64,000 nt of DNA from Xylanimonas protaetiae (GTDB taxonomy: Bacteria; Actinomycetota; Actinomycetes; Actinomycetales; Cellulomonadaceae), in the NCBI RefSeq assembly GCF_004135385.1, contig NZ_CP035493.1:3477440-3541439 (forward strand), in the 5' to 3' direction. A program made the position numbers and the translations under genes. The notes beneath the pieces were generated by a model. The model did not search any database. It saw only the letters and a program-made list of their open reading frames with translations, and had not been told where the DNA came from. Shown piece by piece: positions 56,910-64,000 of the stretch (position 1 is its first letter; each line of letters starts with the position of its first letter).

Positions 56910-56941
56910 GTGGCCGCCTAGTCGACGGTCGAGGCGGCCAC
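56910..56941 (+). terminator. Terminator after the lanthipeptide gene
   Basis: A perfect 10-bp inverted repeat GTGGCCGCCT / AGGCGGCCAC (56910-56919, 56932-56941) with a 12-base loop lies 12 bp after the precursor stop. The following 250 bp up to the convergent membrane gene hold no supported gene. Confidence 0.65.
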
Positions 56942-57192
56942 TCCAACGGCGCGTTGTCCCATCGAGGGTGGTCCGGGCGTCGTCCGTCGGAGCATCCCGG
57001 ATGCGCGCCGGCGGGCCAACCGGCGACGACCACCTCGCCGACCCACACTCTGCGGGACCCAGCTGCCCGTCACGCGTCTTGACGCCGATGTGGTCAATGA
57101 ACGCCACACATCTCGGTCAGGTGATGCAGATCGTCGACGCACCCTGCCGAGCCCAGCGTGTCTCAGTGCAGCGCTGGTCCGCCAGGCGTTGG

Positions 57193-57834
57193 TTAGCGGA
57201 CGACCGCCGCGCTCTCGACTGCGAGCCGTGGTTGACGAGGGCCGGTGAAACGGGGGCCACCCCGCCGGGTGGTGCTGCGCATCCACGCAATGCCCCCCAG
57301 ACAGATTGCGCCGACCGCGAGGAGCCAGGAGTCGAGGTCGGACGACGGAGCCGCCGCCCAGTTCCACGCTTCTGGGCCTTCTGTGGTCCAGCCCCATCGG
57401 ATCAGTGGGGCCAGAGCAACAAGTGGGATCACCCATGCGAACGACATGCGGATGACCACGCCTGAGATCAGTGCGAGGCCGAACCAGCAGAGGCTTCCTC
57501 GGACGGCCAGCGCTGGTGCACCGGTAGCGGTGAAGAGCTCGGTAAGTGCGCTGAGCCCGAGGGTTACTGTCAATGCCGCCAGAAGGTGGAGGTGGCGAAC
57601 GCGTTGCAGCGGGCCGGTGTCAGTTCGATCGATCTGCGGGACAGGCGAGTCTAGGCTCGCGACCGCTAGTGCGGCGCTGAACAGTGGGAGCACGGCGCGG
57701 TAGGGCATTGAGACGGGTACCCCGTCGGGTGCGAGCGTCAGTGCCCTGCCACCGATGAGGATGGTGGCTGTCGCCAGTGCTCCCAGCGCGATGATGGCTG
57801 CACCGACGCGTCGGGATCGCAGGTAGAGGATCAC
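57193..57834 (-). CDS. Six-helix membrane protein, ABC cassette C
   Basis: A 213-residue protein with six hydrophobic segments (for example VGAAIIALGALATATILIG and LHLLAALTVTLGLSALTELF) and an Arg-rich C terminus. I recognise no family. GTG 57834 overlaps the stop of the permease gene (GTGA), so it is a second membrane subunit of the ABC transporter encoded upstream on the same strand. It ends convergently with the lanthipeptide operon. Confidence 0.7.
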   Translation of the reverse strand: MILYLRSRRVGAAIIALGALATATILIGGRALTLAPDGVPVSMPYRAVLPLFSAALAVASLDSPVPQIDRTDTGPLQRVRHLHLLAALTVTLGLSALTELFTATGAPALAVRGSLCWFGLALISGVVIRMSFAWVIPLVALAPLIRWGWTTEGPEAWNWAAAPSSDLDSWLLAVGAICLGGIAWMRSTTRRGGPRFTGPRQPRLAVESAAVVR

Positions 57835-59132
57835 GCGCACGCGTCCTGCACAGCCGCCTTCATCGTGGCCGTGCGGGCTGCGATCCACGCATGCCGGTCT
57901 GCCTCGTCTGCCTGCCAGATCCGGTTCACCTCGGCGATGTCGACGTCCGCCGAGTTGCCGTACCCGCGTGGTCGCTCGCTGTCCTCGATCTGCATCTGGA
58001 ACAGCGCCGCGAGGGCGAACTGGGCCGTGTAGTACTGCTCGAGGGCCGGGTCATCCGCCGGCGGGTCGCACTGCCATTCCGGGGCCAGCGACCGGGCGAT
58101 AGCACTTCCAAGGCTATCGGTGAAGAACCAGGTTCCTTGGCCCATCGCGAGGAAGTTGTCGCCCCGGCTCAGTCCGTACTCGTCGATGCGCGGCATCAAG
58201 TGACCGCCCACCGACTGGGCTATCGCGTCAGCGCGGTCAGCCTTCGCGGCCAGCGCAGGAAGCAGCCGCACGTTCTCGGGCCAGACGCATACGACCGGGT
58301 GTGTGTCGCTGCACGGCGGGTCGGCCGCAGGAGCGCGGGACTGGACGAGCGGTGGGCTTGAGACGACGAGTGCCGTGCCCACGAGCACAGTCACGGCTCC
58401 GGCGACGGCCATAGCACCGGCGCGAGGACCCCACGGGTAGATCCGTCCGACACGCCGTGCCCGCAAGGTGGTGACCAGCACCGGTGCGACGAGGGCCAGG
58501 ACGACGACGACAAGTGCCTCCAGGACCGCTCCGACGACGCCGCGCACGTTGAGCTCGTCCCACGGCCGACCTTCGATGAAGATTCGCGTGAAGGCGGCCC
58601 CGGGCGAACCTTCGCCCAGACCTTGGAACCAGATCGCGCGGACGAACGTCGCCAATGCCGCCGCGACCGGCGCAAACCACACCGGCCCGCCAAGACAGCC
58701 GAGTGCCACTCCAAAGGCGACGCTCCCGAGAGCGAACGAAAGCGCCATCACGAGATACGACGGCCAAAAGAAGCCGGATGGTGCTTGCGCGGCGGCGTTG
58801 ACCACCGCGGCACAAACGATGCCAGCCAGGATGACGACGCAGACCATGACCAACCGCGCCAACAGCATTGCCGTCGTCGTTGAGCGCCACCCGATGCCAT
58901 CGAGAACGGCTCCACGCTGCCTTGAGCGCTGGAGTGCATCCAGCGCACTCAGACCTGCGGCGGCGGGACCCAAGAACATCCACGGCGCTCCGATCGCAGC
59001 CGAGGCCATCGGCCACACGCCGCGCCAGGCTGCGACGTCGTTGAGCATCAGGGCGACCTGCGCAACCGCAAGAGCCAAGACACCCAGGGCGAGGACCGAG
59101 CGACGCAGCTCGGTCCATACGATCGTCCGCAT
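57831..59132 (-). CDS. ABC-2-like permease with extracytoplasmic C-terminal domain, cassette C
   Basis: A 433-residue protein. Residues 1-270 contain about seven membrane segments; the last 155 residues form a soluble domain outside the membrane with a cysteine pair (PPCSDTHPVVCVWPENV) and many acidic and aromatic residues. ATG 59132 overlaps the ATPase stop by one base. No close named family is recognised, but position between an ABC ATPase and another membrane protein identifies it as a permease. The extra domain might bind the exported or sensed peptide. Confidence 0.75.
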   Translation of the reverse strand: MRTIVWTELRRSVLALGVLALAVAQVALMLNDVAAWRGVWPMASAAIGAPWMFLGPAAAGLSALDALQRSRQRGAVLDGIGWRSTTTAMLLARLVMVCVVILAGIVCAAVVNAAAQAPSGFFWPSYLVMALSFALGSVAFGVALGCLGGPVWFAPVAAALATFVRAIWFQGLGEGSPGAAFTRIFIEGRPWDELNVRGVVGAVLEALVVVVLALVAPVLVTTLRARRVGRIYPWGPRAGAMAVAGAVTVLVGTALVVSSPPLVQSRAPAADPPCSDTHPVVCVWPENVRLLPALAAKADRADAIAQSVGGHLMPRIDEYGLSRGDNFLAMGQGTWFFTDSLGSAIARSLAPEWQCDPPADDPALEQYYTAQFALAALFQMQIEDSERPRGYGNSADVDIAEVNRIWQADEADRHAWIAARTATMKAAVQDACA

Positions 59133-59884
59133 CAGGCGTCGACCCTTTGGGTCGCTCCGGCCAGCACGCTCATGTAGCCGCGCTCGATCGGCGAGTCGCC
59201 TGGTGCGCCTACAGCGCCCGCCTTGGCGAGCTCCTCCGGTGAGCCCCGGAACCGAACTTTGCCCTCGTCGATCACCACGACCTCAGAAGCGACGACTGCA
59301 ACGTCCTCCACCAAGTGGGTCGACAGGACTACTGCAACATCCGCCAGCCCCGCGATGAGTGAGCGGAACTGCAGACGCTGCGCGGGATCCAGGCCCACGG
59401 TCGGTTCGTCTAGTAGGAGCACCCGCGGCTGCGCCACAAGTGCCGCGGCAAGCCCGACCCGCTGAACCATGCCGTCGGACAGTGCACGCATGCGCCTACC
59501 CCGGACCGCATCCAGCCCCACGCGGTCAAGCATCGCGCGAGCGGCGGGCCCCCGTTCCCTCCTCGCCATGCCCTTGAGCCAGGCGGCGTACTCCACAGTC
59601 TCCTGCGCGGTGAACGACGGCACGTACCCAGGTTTCTGGGGCAGGAAGCCGATCGCCCGGCGCGCCTGGCGCGCACCTGCCTGCGTAGCGACCGGGTGAC
59701 CCTCGAGGATCACCCGGCCGCTCGTCGGGGCGAGCTCGCATGCCAGGATCGACAACAGTGTGGTCTTGCCCGCACCGTTGGGCCCAAGCAGGCCCAGTCG
59801 TGCCTCCGCCGGCACATCCAGGTTCAACGAAGACAAAGCCTGGGTCTGTCCATAGGCGCGTGACACTTCATCGATTCTGAGCAT
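59132..59884 (-). CDS. ABC transporter ATP-binding protein, cassette C
   Basis: A 250-residue ATPase of the NatA/CcmA-like group: Walker A GPNGAGKTT, Q-loop LPQKPGYVPSFT, Walker B VLLLDEPTVGLD, H-loop STHLVED. The signature reads LSDGMVQRVGLA, with Asp replacing the usual second Gly of LSGGM. ATG 59884; the GGGGAGAG stretch lies rather far (about 15 bases) upstream. It forms a transporter with the two following membrane genes, convergent with the lanthipeptide operon, and may export the lanthipeptide or the secreted protein encoded upstream. Confidence 0.88.
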   Translation of the reverse strand: MLRIDEVSRAYGQTQALSSLNLDVPAEARLGLLGPNGAGKTTLLSILACELAPTSGRVILEGHPVATQAGARQARRAIGFLPQKPGYVPSFTAQETVEYAAWLKGMARRERGPAARAMLDRVGLDAVRGRRMRALSDGMVQRVGLAAALVAQPRVLLLDEPTVGLDPAQRLQFRSLIAGLADVAVVLSTHLVEDVAVVASEVVVIDEGKVRFRGSPEELAKAGAVGAPGDSPIERGYMSVLAGATQRVDA

Positions 59885-59917
59885 CGATCTAGCCGCTCTC
59901 CCCTTAAGTTACTTTCC

Positions 59918-60202
59918 TCAGCCGTGGTAGTTGACGCGAGAGCCGGCCTGCACGGCGAACACTGCCGCGCCGCTGTCGAACGTTACAGTCGAGTTCGCCC
60001 CGATGTAGCGGTCCGGTCCGGTGTAGTCGCCCTGACCGGACCGCTTGATGTAGGCCCAGTAGTAGCCGGTCGCCGTCGCCGGGGTGGGTGGGCGCTCGGG
60101 GGTAGGTGCAGCGGGTGGCGGATCCCGATCCCGGCGCCTCGACGAGACATTGTCGTCACGAGGCCGTACAGAACCTGCTACGTGCTTCGCGAGCTGCATC
60201 AC
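59918..60202 (-). CDS. Small hypothetical protein
   Basis: Up to 94 residues. The second half, TGYYWAYIKRSGQGDYTGPDRYIG and onward to SRVNYHG, has convincing codon bias and a compact hydrophilic, Tyr/Gly-rich composition. The first half is Arg/Pro-rich and overlaps the lipoprotein end by 47 bp, so the true start may be internal, for example a GTG near 60145. It lies between the lipoprotein and the ATPase of cassette C. No family is recognised. Confidence 0.4.
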   Translation of the reverse strand: MMQLAKHVAGSVRPRDDNVSSRRRDRDPPPAAPTPERPPTPATATGYYWAYIKRSGQGDYTGPDRYIGANSTVTFDSGAAVFAVQAGSRVNYHG

Positions 60203-60761
60203 TCTCGTCGGCCAGACTCAGCCCGCACTCAAGGATGCCGACCTCCTCATCGAGCCAGGTTGCCAGAGTTCCATGAGCGGGTGCGCCATTCACACAACTG
60301 ACTGAGAAGACCACGCTCGCCGGCGTGACCGCAACATACCCGACGACTTCCTTGCCCGGGTCGGCCGCCGCCATTAAGGGGCTCAGCGCCCCCTGAGCGT
60401 CAAAGTCGCCTTCGACGGGGTGACCGATGCTTTCCGCAATCGCCGCATTCAGCGCAGCGGTCACTCCGTGGCCGTCCAACTCTGCACGTGCCACGTACGG
60501 CTCGTCGAAGACGGTCTCGGGTTCGTGCTCCAGGTGCATACCCGTCTTGCGCTGCGCAAAGACGACACGCTGCATGGCGGGCCTCGGATCATCGATGGAC
60601 AGGTCGCCGGCAGAACACCGAGCCTTCGCGTTGGTCGAGGCTGGCGGTGCGGAGAGACTCGTGCTGGCCGGGGGCTGGCATGCCGTCGCCGAGCCGACGA
60701 CCAACGTGAAGGCGGCAGCGCTTCGGATGAGCAATGGAACGGTCCTGCGCGGCGCGCGCAC
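60156..60761 (-). CDS. Lipoprotein, cassette C
   Basis: A 201-residue protein: basic start VRAPRRTVPLLIRS, hydrophobic stretch and lipobox-like ATAC, then a Ser/Pro-rich spacer and a soluble domain with five more cysteines (for example VSVSCVNGAP, GILECGL, SRFCTAS). It lacks the WMA/PSEE motifs of the other island lipoproteins, so it is a different family in the same position. GTG 60761 shares one base with the stop of the secreted protein gene, the same peptide-then-lipoprotein coupling as in cassettes A and B. Confidence 0.68.
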   Translation of the reverse strand: MRAPRRTVPLLIRSAAAFTLVVGSATACQPPASTSLSAPPASTNAKARCSAGDLSIDDPRPAMQRVVFAQRKTGMHLEHEPETVFDEPYVARAELDGHGVTAALNAAIAESIGHPVEGDFDAQGALSPLMAAADPGKEVVGYVAVTPASVVFSVSCVNGAPAHGTLATWLDEEVGILECGLSLADESDAAREARSRFCTAS

Positions 60762-61393
60762 TAGCAGTAAGCCTTCGCGAGGGCGAGCAGCGTGCCCGCC
60801 GGCTGTGTGACGTTGCACTGCGCAGCAGCGACCTCCTGAACGGAGAACGACTTGGCGGGTCCGGTCCCCGTCTGCATGTTTGCACCCGAGCCCGAGCAGT
60901 AGGACCGAGTCCAGGTCCCGTTCACCACCGTCCGCCCTGCGGCCACAACAACCGACTGGCCAGCGGGAACCGTCGCGGTCATGGACTGCGAAGTCGAACT
61001 GGTGACGCTGCCCGAAGCTGACAGGCTCAGTCCCGAGGTCGCCGAGAGCTTGCCGATGACTGCGCTGGCCTCTGCGGTGACTCCCGTGCTCACGGTGACG
61101 GACGCCGTGATCGTCGTCTGCTTGGCGGCCGTGTACGTCGCCGTCGCCGCGGTACTCGTACCGTTCGAGTACTTGGTGGCGTGGGTGAGAGTCGGCGTCC
61201 TCGTGACGCTGGCGACTGCGTAGGCGTCCGATGCCCCCTGGCACACGAGCACAGACAGCGGCTCCGGCGTCACGGGAGTACCTGAGTCGGCTGATGCCAC
61301 TGAGCCAGCACCGACCGCGAAGGCCGCCGCGAGCATGACCGCAGCTCCTGCGCGAGTGATTGCGGTAGCAGACCAGCCGAAGTCCTTGCGCAT
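60761..61393 (-). CDS. Secreted Ser/Thr-rich protein, possibly aerolysin/ETX-like
   Basis: A 210-residue precursor. Signal peptide (GAAVMLAAAFAVGAGSVASA) is cut before DSGTP. The mature chain carries long alternating Ser/Thr and small residues (KQTTITASVTVSTGVTAEAS, then LSLSASGSVTSSTSQSMTAT) followed by VPAGQSVVVAAGRTVV, a pattern like the membrane-inserting hairpin and adjoining strand of aerolysin/ETX-MTX2 pore formers. Four cysteines, the last being the final residue. ATG 61393 has AAGGAG at good spacing. It heads the cassette C operon. The pore-former idea is an inference from composition only. Confidence 0.75.
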   Translation of the reverse strand: MRKDFGWSATAITRAGAAVMLAAAFAVGAGSVASADSGTPVTPEPLSVLVCQGASDAYAVASVTRTPTLTHATKYSNGTSTAATATYTAAKQTTITASVTVSTGVTAEASAVIGKLSATSGLSLSASGSVTSSTSQSMTATVPAGQSVVVAAGRTVVNGTWTRSYCSGSGANMQTGTGPAKSFSVQEVAAAQCNVTQPAGTLLALAKAYC

Positions 61394-61670
61394 GTCAGCA
61401 CTCCTTCGTGTTGGTGTCGTCGCCTGGGATGCGATCCAGTGTCGAACTGTGGAGCAGGCATGGTTTGGCGCGCAAACGCCTTCGTGGCTCTCGTCGACCG
61501 CCGACGGAGTGCCACAGTGCGTGCTGGAGACAGCGCTCGACCTGCAGAGACGCAGGGAGCTCCAAGAGCTCGCCTGCTTCACTTAGCAGGAGGCCGGACA
61601 TGCTGCAGATCGTCCATGTGGATGAGCCACCGACAAGCCTGGACCGTCATCAAGCCGCACCGCCCGGCGT

Positions 61671-61960
61671 CTTGCGGGCAGGACCTGCACGCCGCTCCTC
61701 GCGGGCCTGATCGCGCGTGTCGTGGTGGGCGTCGTCTTCCTCGCACTGTGGCGTTTCGCCGGTCTCGGCTCGGGCGACGTCCGGCTCACGGCCGCGCTCG
61801 CGCCGATCGCCGGCGCTGCCGGTTGGCCGGCGGTCGGCGCATTCATCGTCGCGGCGCACCTGCTCGCGGTCCCGCTCGCGCTGTGCGCGCTGGCCCGACG
61901 ACGTGGCACCTCGCGTTCGGTCCCGCGATCGTCGCCGGCCTGTACGTCGCCGTCGCGTAG
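61671..61960 (+). pseudogene. Remnant of an A24 prepilin peptidase
   Basis: One frame reads LAGLIARVVVGVVFLALWRFAGLGSGDVRLTAAL and on to LALCALARRR, including the GD-x-R/K-L block of type IV prepilin peptidases. It then loses sense, while the expected ending LAFGPAIVAGLYVAVA-stop is present one frame over, ending at 61960. The N-terminal half and a start are missing. A truncated, frameshifted remnant inside the island near its tRNA end. Confidence 0.7.
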
Positions 61961-62240
61961 CCTCGATGCGTCGACGGCGCCAGCGTCCGCGACGGTCACC
62001 GTCGGGACCGACGTACCGGGCGCGGACCGCGACGACCTTGTTGCCGGTCTTGCTCCGACGCACCACGAGCGCACCGAAGCTCCGCCTACTCACCGTCTCG
62101 ACCGCCTTCCTCCGACAGGAAGGTGCGGTCGGAGAGCGGTTGTCCCGTGGGGCACCAGAGGGCAAGAACTGTCGATCTCTGTCCCCGCGTGACCACGCAG
62201 AGCAGGACATCAACGCAGGTCAGAGGCCAAAAATCCTGGT

Positions 62241-62282
62241 GGTGGGCCCGGCCGGTCTCGAACCGACGACATCCACGGTGTA
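62241..62282 (-). repeat. tRNA-proximal att copy within tRNA-Val
   Basis: Second copy of the 42-bp direct repeat also found at 41138-41179. It covers the anticodon, T-arm and acceptor end of the functional tRNA, which is therefore reconstituted by the integrated element. Confidence 0.85.
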
Positions 62283-62315
62283 AGCGTGGCGCTCTACCAG
62301 CTGAGCTACAGGCCC
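62243..62315 (-). tRNA. tRNA-Val, anticodon TAC
   Basis: On the minus strand the acceptor GGGCCTG pairs with CGGGCCC (one G.U), the D-arm is GCTC-AGCTGGTA-GAGC, the anticodon stem CCACG/CGTGG encloses CTTACAC with anticodon TAC, and the T-arm is GTCGG-TTCGAGA-CCGGC. Discriminator A is followed by encoded CCA (62242-62240). 73 nt without CCA. Its 3' half is the insertion site of the island. Confidence 0.95.
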
Positions 62316-62356
62316 CCATCGCACGCTCGCGCGCGCGACCCCCAAGAGTACGGGAC

Positions 62357-62815
62357 TCAGATCTCCGCGAGCGCTGCCCGGTACGCCTCGAGGTCGCGTC
62401 GCTGGCCGCGCGGGTTCACGACGGCCCACCGCACGACGCCGTCGGCGTCGATCAGGAACGTGCCGCGCAGGGCGTGGCCGTTCTGCTCGTCGAGCACCCC
62501 GTACGCCCGGGCGACGTCGCCGTGGGGCCAGAAGTCGGACAGCAGGTCGAACCCGAAGCCCTCCTGCTGCTGCCACGCCTTGAGCGTGAACACGGGGTCG
62601 GTGGAGACGGCGAGGAGCCGCACACCGGCGGTCTCGAACTCCTCGATGTTGTCCCGCAGCTCGCACAGCTCGCCCGTGCAGATGCCGGAGAAGGCGAACG
62701 GGTAGAACACGACCAGCACGGGCCCGTCGGCGAGCACGTCCGCCAGGTGGACGGGCGTGCCGTGCGTGTCCTGGAGCGTGAAGTCGGGGGCCGGGTCGCC
62801 GGGCTGCACCGCCAT
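62357..62815 (-). CDS. Peroxiredoxin of the BCP/AhpE type
   Basis: A 152-residue thioredoxin-fold peroxidase that reduces hydroperoxides. The active-site stretch FYPFAFSGICTGELCELRDN carries the peroxidatic C46; a second cysteine at C51 is at the spacing of the resolving Cys of E. coli BCP, whereas AhpE lacks it. DFTLQDTHG and LAVSTDPVFTLKAW support the family. ATG 62815 shares a base with the DUF3052 stop (TGATG), so the two are co-translated. The longer frame upstream is a shadow. Confidence 0.9.
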   Translation of the reverse strand: MAVQPGDPAPDFTLQDTHGTPVHLADVLADGPVLVVFYPFAFSGICTGELCELRDNIEEFETAGVRLLAVSTDPVFTLKAWQQQEGFGFDLLSDFWPHGDVARAYGVLDEQNGHALRGTFLIDADGVVRWAVVNPRGQRRDLEAYRAALAEI

Positions 62816-63225
62816 CAGCGGCCGCGTCCGCGGTTCGCGAGCCGTGTCGCAGACCAGTCGTCGGCGACGGCGAACGTGCTCATCGCGTGCAGACCAGCCG
62901 TCGTGGCGGCTTCCTTGATCTCGTCGTGGCCGACGTGCCCGGAGCGTCCCGGCTTGAGCGTGAACAGCCAGACGGCACCGCCGTCGTCGAGCACCGTGAG
63001 GGCGTCGACGAGCATGTCGGTGAGGTCGCCGTCGCCGTCGCGCCACCAGACGATGACGGCGTCCGTGACGTCGTCGTAGTCCTCGTCGGCGAGCTCGCCG
63101 CCGGTGGTCTCCTCGATCGCCGCGCGGAGCGCTTCGTCGACGTCGTCGTCCCAGCCGAACTCCTGCACCACCTGGCCGGGCGTGAACCCGAGGCGGTCAA
63201 CCTGGGGATCCGTCTGCTTACCCAC
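62815..63225 (-). CDS. DUF3052 family protein
   Basis: A 136-residue acidic protein matching DUF3052, a family almost confined to actinobacteria and regularly encoded between aceE and a peroxiredoxin. Typical are GFTPGQVVQEFGWDDDVDEALR, VIVWWRDGDGDLTDMLVDAL and the C-terminal KPGRSGHVGHDEIKEAATTAGL. GTG 63225 has AAAGGA upstream. Function is unknown; divergent from aceE across 295 bp. Confidence 0.9.
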   Translation of the reverse strand: MGKQTDPQVDRLGFTPGQVVQEFGWDDDVDEALRAAIEETTGGELADEDYDDVTDAVIVWWRDGDGDLTDMLVDALTVLDDGGAVWLFTLKPGRSGHVGHDEIKEAATTAGLHAMSTFAVADDWSATRLANRGRGR

Positions 63226-63520
63226 GTGGTCCGTCCGTTCCTTTCTTCGGCAACTACGACGCCGGACGCCTGCGCTTCCGGGATGTCGTCAAGGTAGTCC
63301 ACGTGAGCCGTCCGCGCCTCGCGATCCGCCCTGTGACGTCGCCTGCCGGACGCTCCCACGCCCGTCGGGGGCCTCTGGCACCATGACGGACATCACGAGA
63401 CAGGCGGTCAGAACCGGTAGGCCAAGTGCTCGGATGGGGCCAGAATGGGTCTGATTCCACGACAGGCGTGGCCTTGCGGTGCGACGACACCGACGTGCCA
63501 CGACTAGAGAGAGGGTACTG

Positions 63521-64000
63521 GTGGCTTCGTACGACGAGACCGGACCGCTGATCAACGGTCTGCTCAGCTCGGTCCCCGACATCGACCCCGGCGAGACCGC
63601 CGAGTGGGTCGAGTCCTTCGACGGCCTGATCGACGACAAGGGTGGGCCGCGCGCCCGCTACGTCATGCTCAACCTGCTGCGCCGCGCCCGCGAGCGCAAC
63701 GTGGCGATCCCGGCGTCGTTCGCCACGCCGTACGTCAACACGATCGGCGTGCACGAGGAGCCCTACTTCCCCGGCGACGAGTCGCTGGAGCGCCAGTACC
63801 GCGGCTGGAACCGCTGGAACGCCGCCGTGATGGTGACGCGTGCGCAGAAGCCGGGCATCGGCGTCGGCGGGCACATCTCGTCGTACGCGTCGTCGGCCAC
63901 GCTGTACGAGGTGGGCCTGAACCACTTCTTCCGCGGCAAGGACCACCCGGGCGGCGGCGACCAGGTCTACTTCCAGGGCCACGCGTCCCCCGGCATGTAC
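63521..64000 (+). CDS. aceE: Pyruvate dehydrogenase E1 component (homodimeric type), N-terminal part
   Basis: The first 160 codons of a protein normally about 900 residues long; it runs off the window. [54 protein letters not shown] and [28 protein letters not shown] are the conserved N-terminal blocks of AceE, including the thiamine-site HISSYAS stretch. It decarboxylates pyruvate in the PDH complex. GTG 63521 is chosen because AGAGAGGG lies upstream and homology begins at once. Confidence 0.93.
   Translation, partial: MASYDETGPLINGLLSSVPDIDPGETAEWVESFDGLIDDKGGPRARYVMLNLLRRARERNVAIPASFATPYVNTIGVHEEPYFPGDESLERQYRGWNRWNAAVMVTRAQKPGIGVGGHISSYASSATLYEVGLNHFFRGKDHPGGGDQVYFQGHASPGMY

Larger units (their letters stand above)
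41138..62282. mobile_element. Genomic island integrated in tRNA-Val, peptide secretion cargo
   Basis: The 3' half of tRNA-Val, from the anticodon to the encoded CC of CCA, is present twice as a 42-bp perfect direct repeat: inside the intact tRNA (62241-62282) and alone at 41138-41179. This is the footprint of tyrosine-integrase insertion at a tRNA 3' end, with the element on the 3' side of the tRNA as expected. The 21 kb between hold three secreted peptide/lipoprotein/ABC cassettes, a class III lanthipeptide operon, a DUF3892 gene and a peptidase remnant, with long non-coding stretches of lower GC. No integrase or excisionase gene is visible, so it may be fixed or mobilised in trans. Confidence 0.75.

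Noticed and set aside
41138-62282. Search for an integrase, excisionase or relaxase in the tRNA-flanked island
   Set aside because: No frame shows a tyrosine recombinase R-H-R-Y layout, a serine recombinase N terminus or a relaxase motif, so none is reported.

Overview
The window is very GC-rich, with GTG starts, four-base ATGA/GTGA gene overlaps and strong GGAGG ribosome binding sites. A homodimeric-type aceE next to a DUF3052 gene and a BCP/AhpE-type peroxiredoxin points to an actinobacterium, probably Micrococcales (Cellulomonas/Promicromonospora-like). The taxon is inferred from gene content, not proven.

Region 1 (1-10474) is a phenylacetate (PAA) catabolic locus. One plus-strand run at the window start holds the end of paaH, a hotdog thioesterase and the paaZ ring-opening fusion. 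A minus-strand unit (paaI, paaK, TetR repressor paaR) is divergent from paaABCDE-paaG. The two units face each other across a shared promoter region with a TetR-type palindrome. paaC carries an apparent one-base deletion at its extreme 3' end.

Region 2 (10602-30771) is a complete type I-E CRISPR-Cas system: an array of about 170 repeats (61-bp period) followed by cas2, cas1, cas6e, cas5e, cas7e, cse2, cse1 and cas3, all on the minus strand and overlapping by about 4 bp. Upstream of cas3 lies a pair of degenerate repeats that still form Cas6e-type hairpins. They flank a 34-nt pseudo-spacer that matches, ungapped 22/34 and next to an AAC trinucleotide, the putative cas promoter itself. This looks like a CreR-type crRNA-like RNA that would direct Cascade to repress its own operon, and it is the most interesting observation here.

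Region 3 (30772-41137) is chromosomal background: an ABC exporter (FtsX permease plus ATPase), a two-component system with a TetR gene, a divergent internally duplicated YhgE/Pip-like membrane protein with twin TetR operators, a HelD/HelR-type helicase, and a small HTH gene preceded by twin palindromes.

Region 4 (41138-62282) is a genomic island bounded by 42-bp direct repeats of the 3' half of tRNA-Val(TAC). It contains three cassettes, each joining a secreted peptide or protein, a lipoprotein and an ABC transporter, plus a SapB/AmfS-like class III lanthipeptide operon (histidine kinase, response regulator, LanKC, LanA). No integrase gene is visible. The island looks like a peptide-secretion or antagonism island.

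Region 5 (62243-64000) returns to core genes: tRNA-Val, a peroxiredoxin, a DUF3052 protein and the start of aceE.
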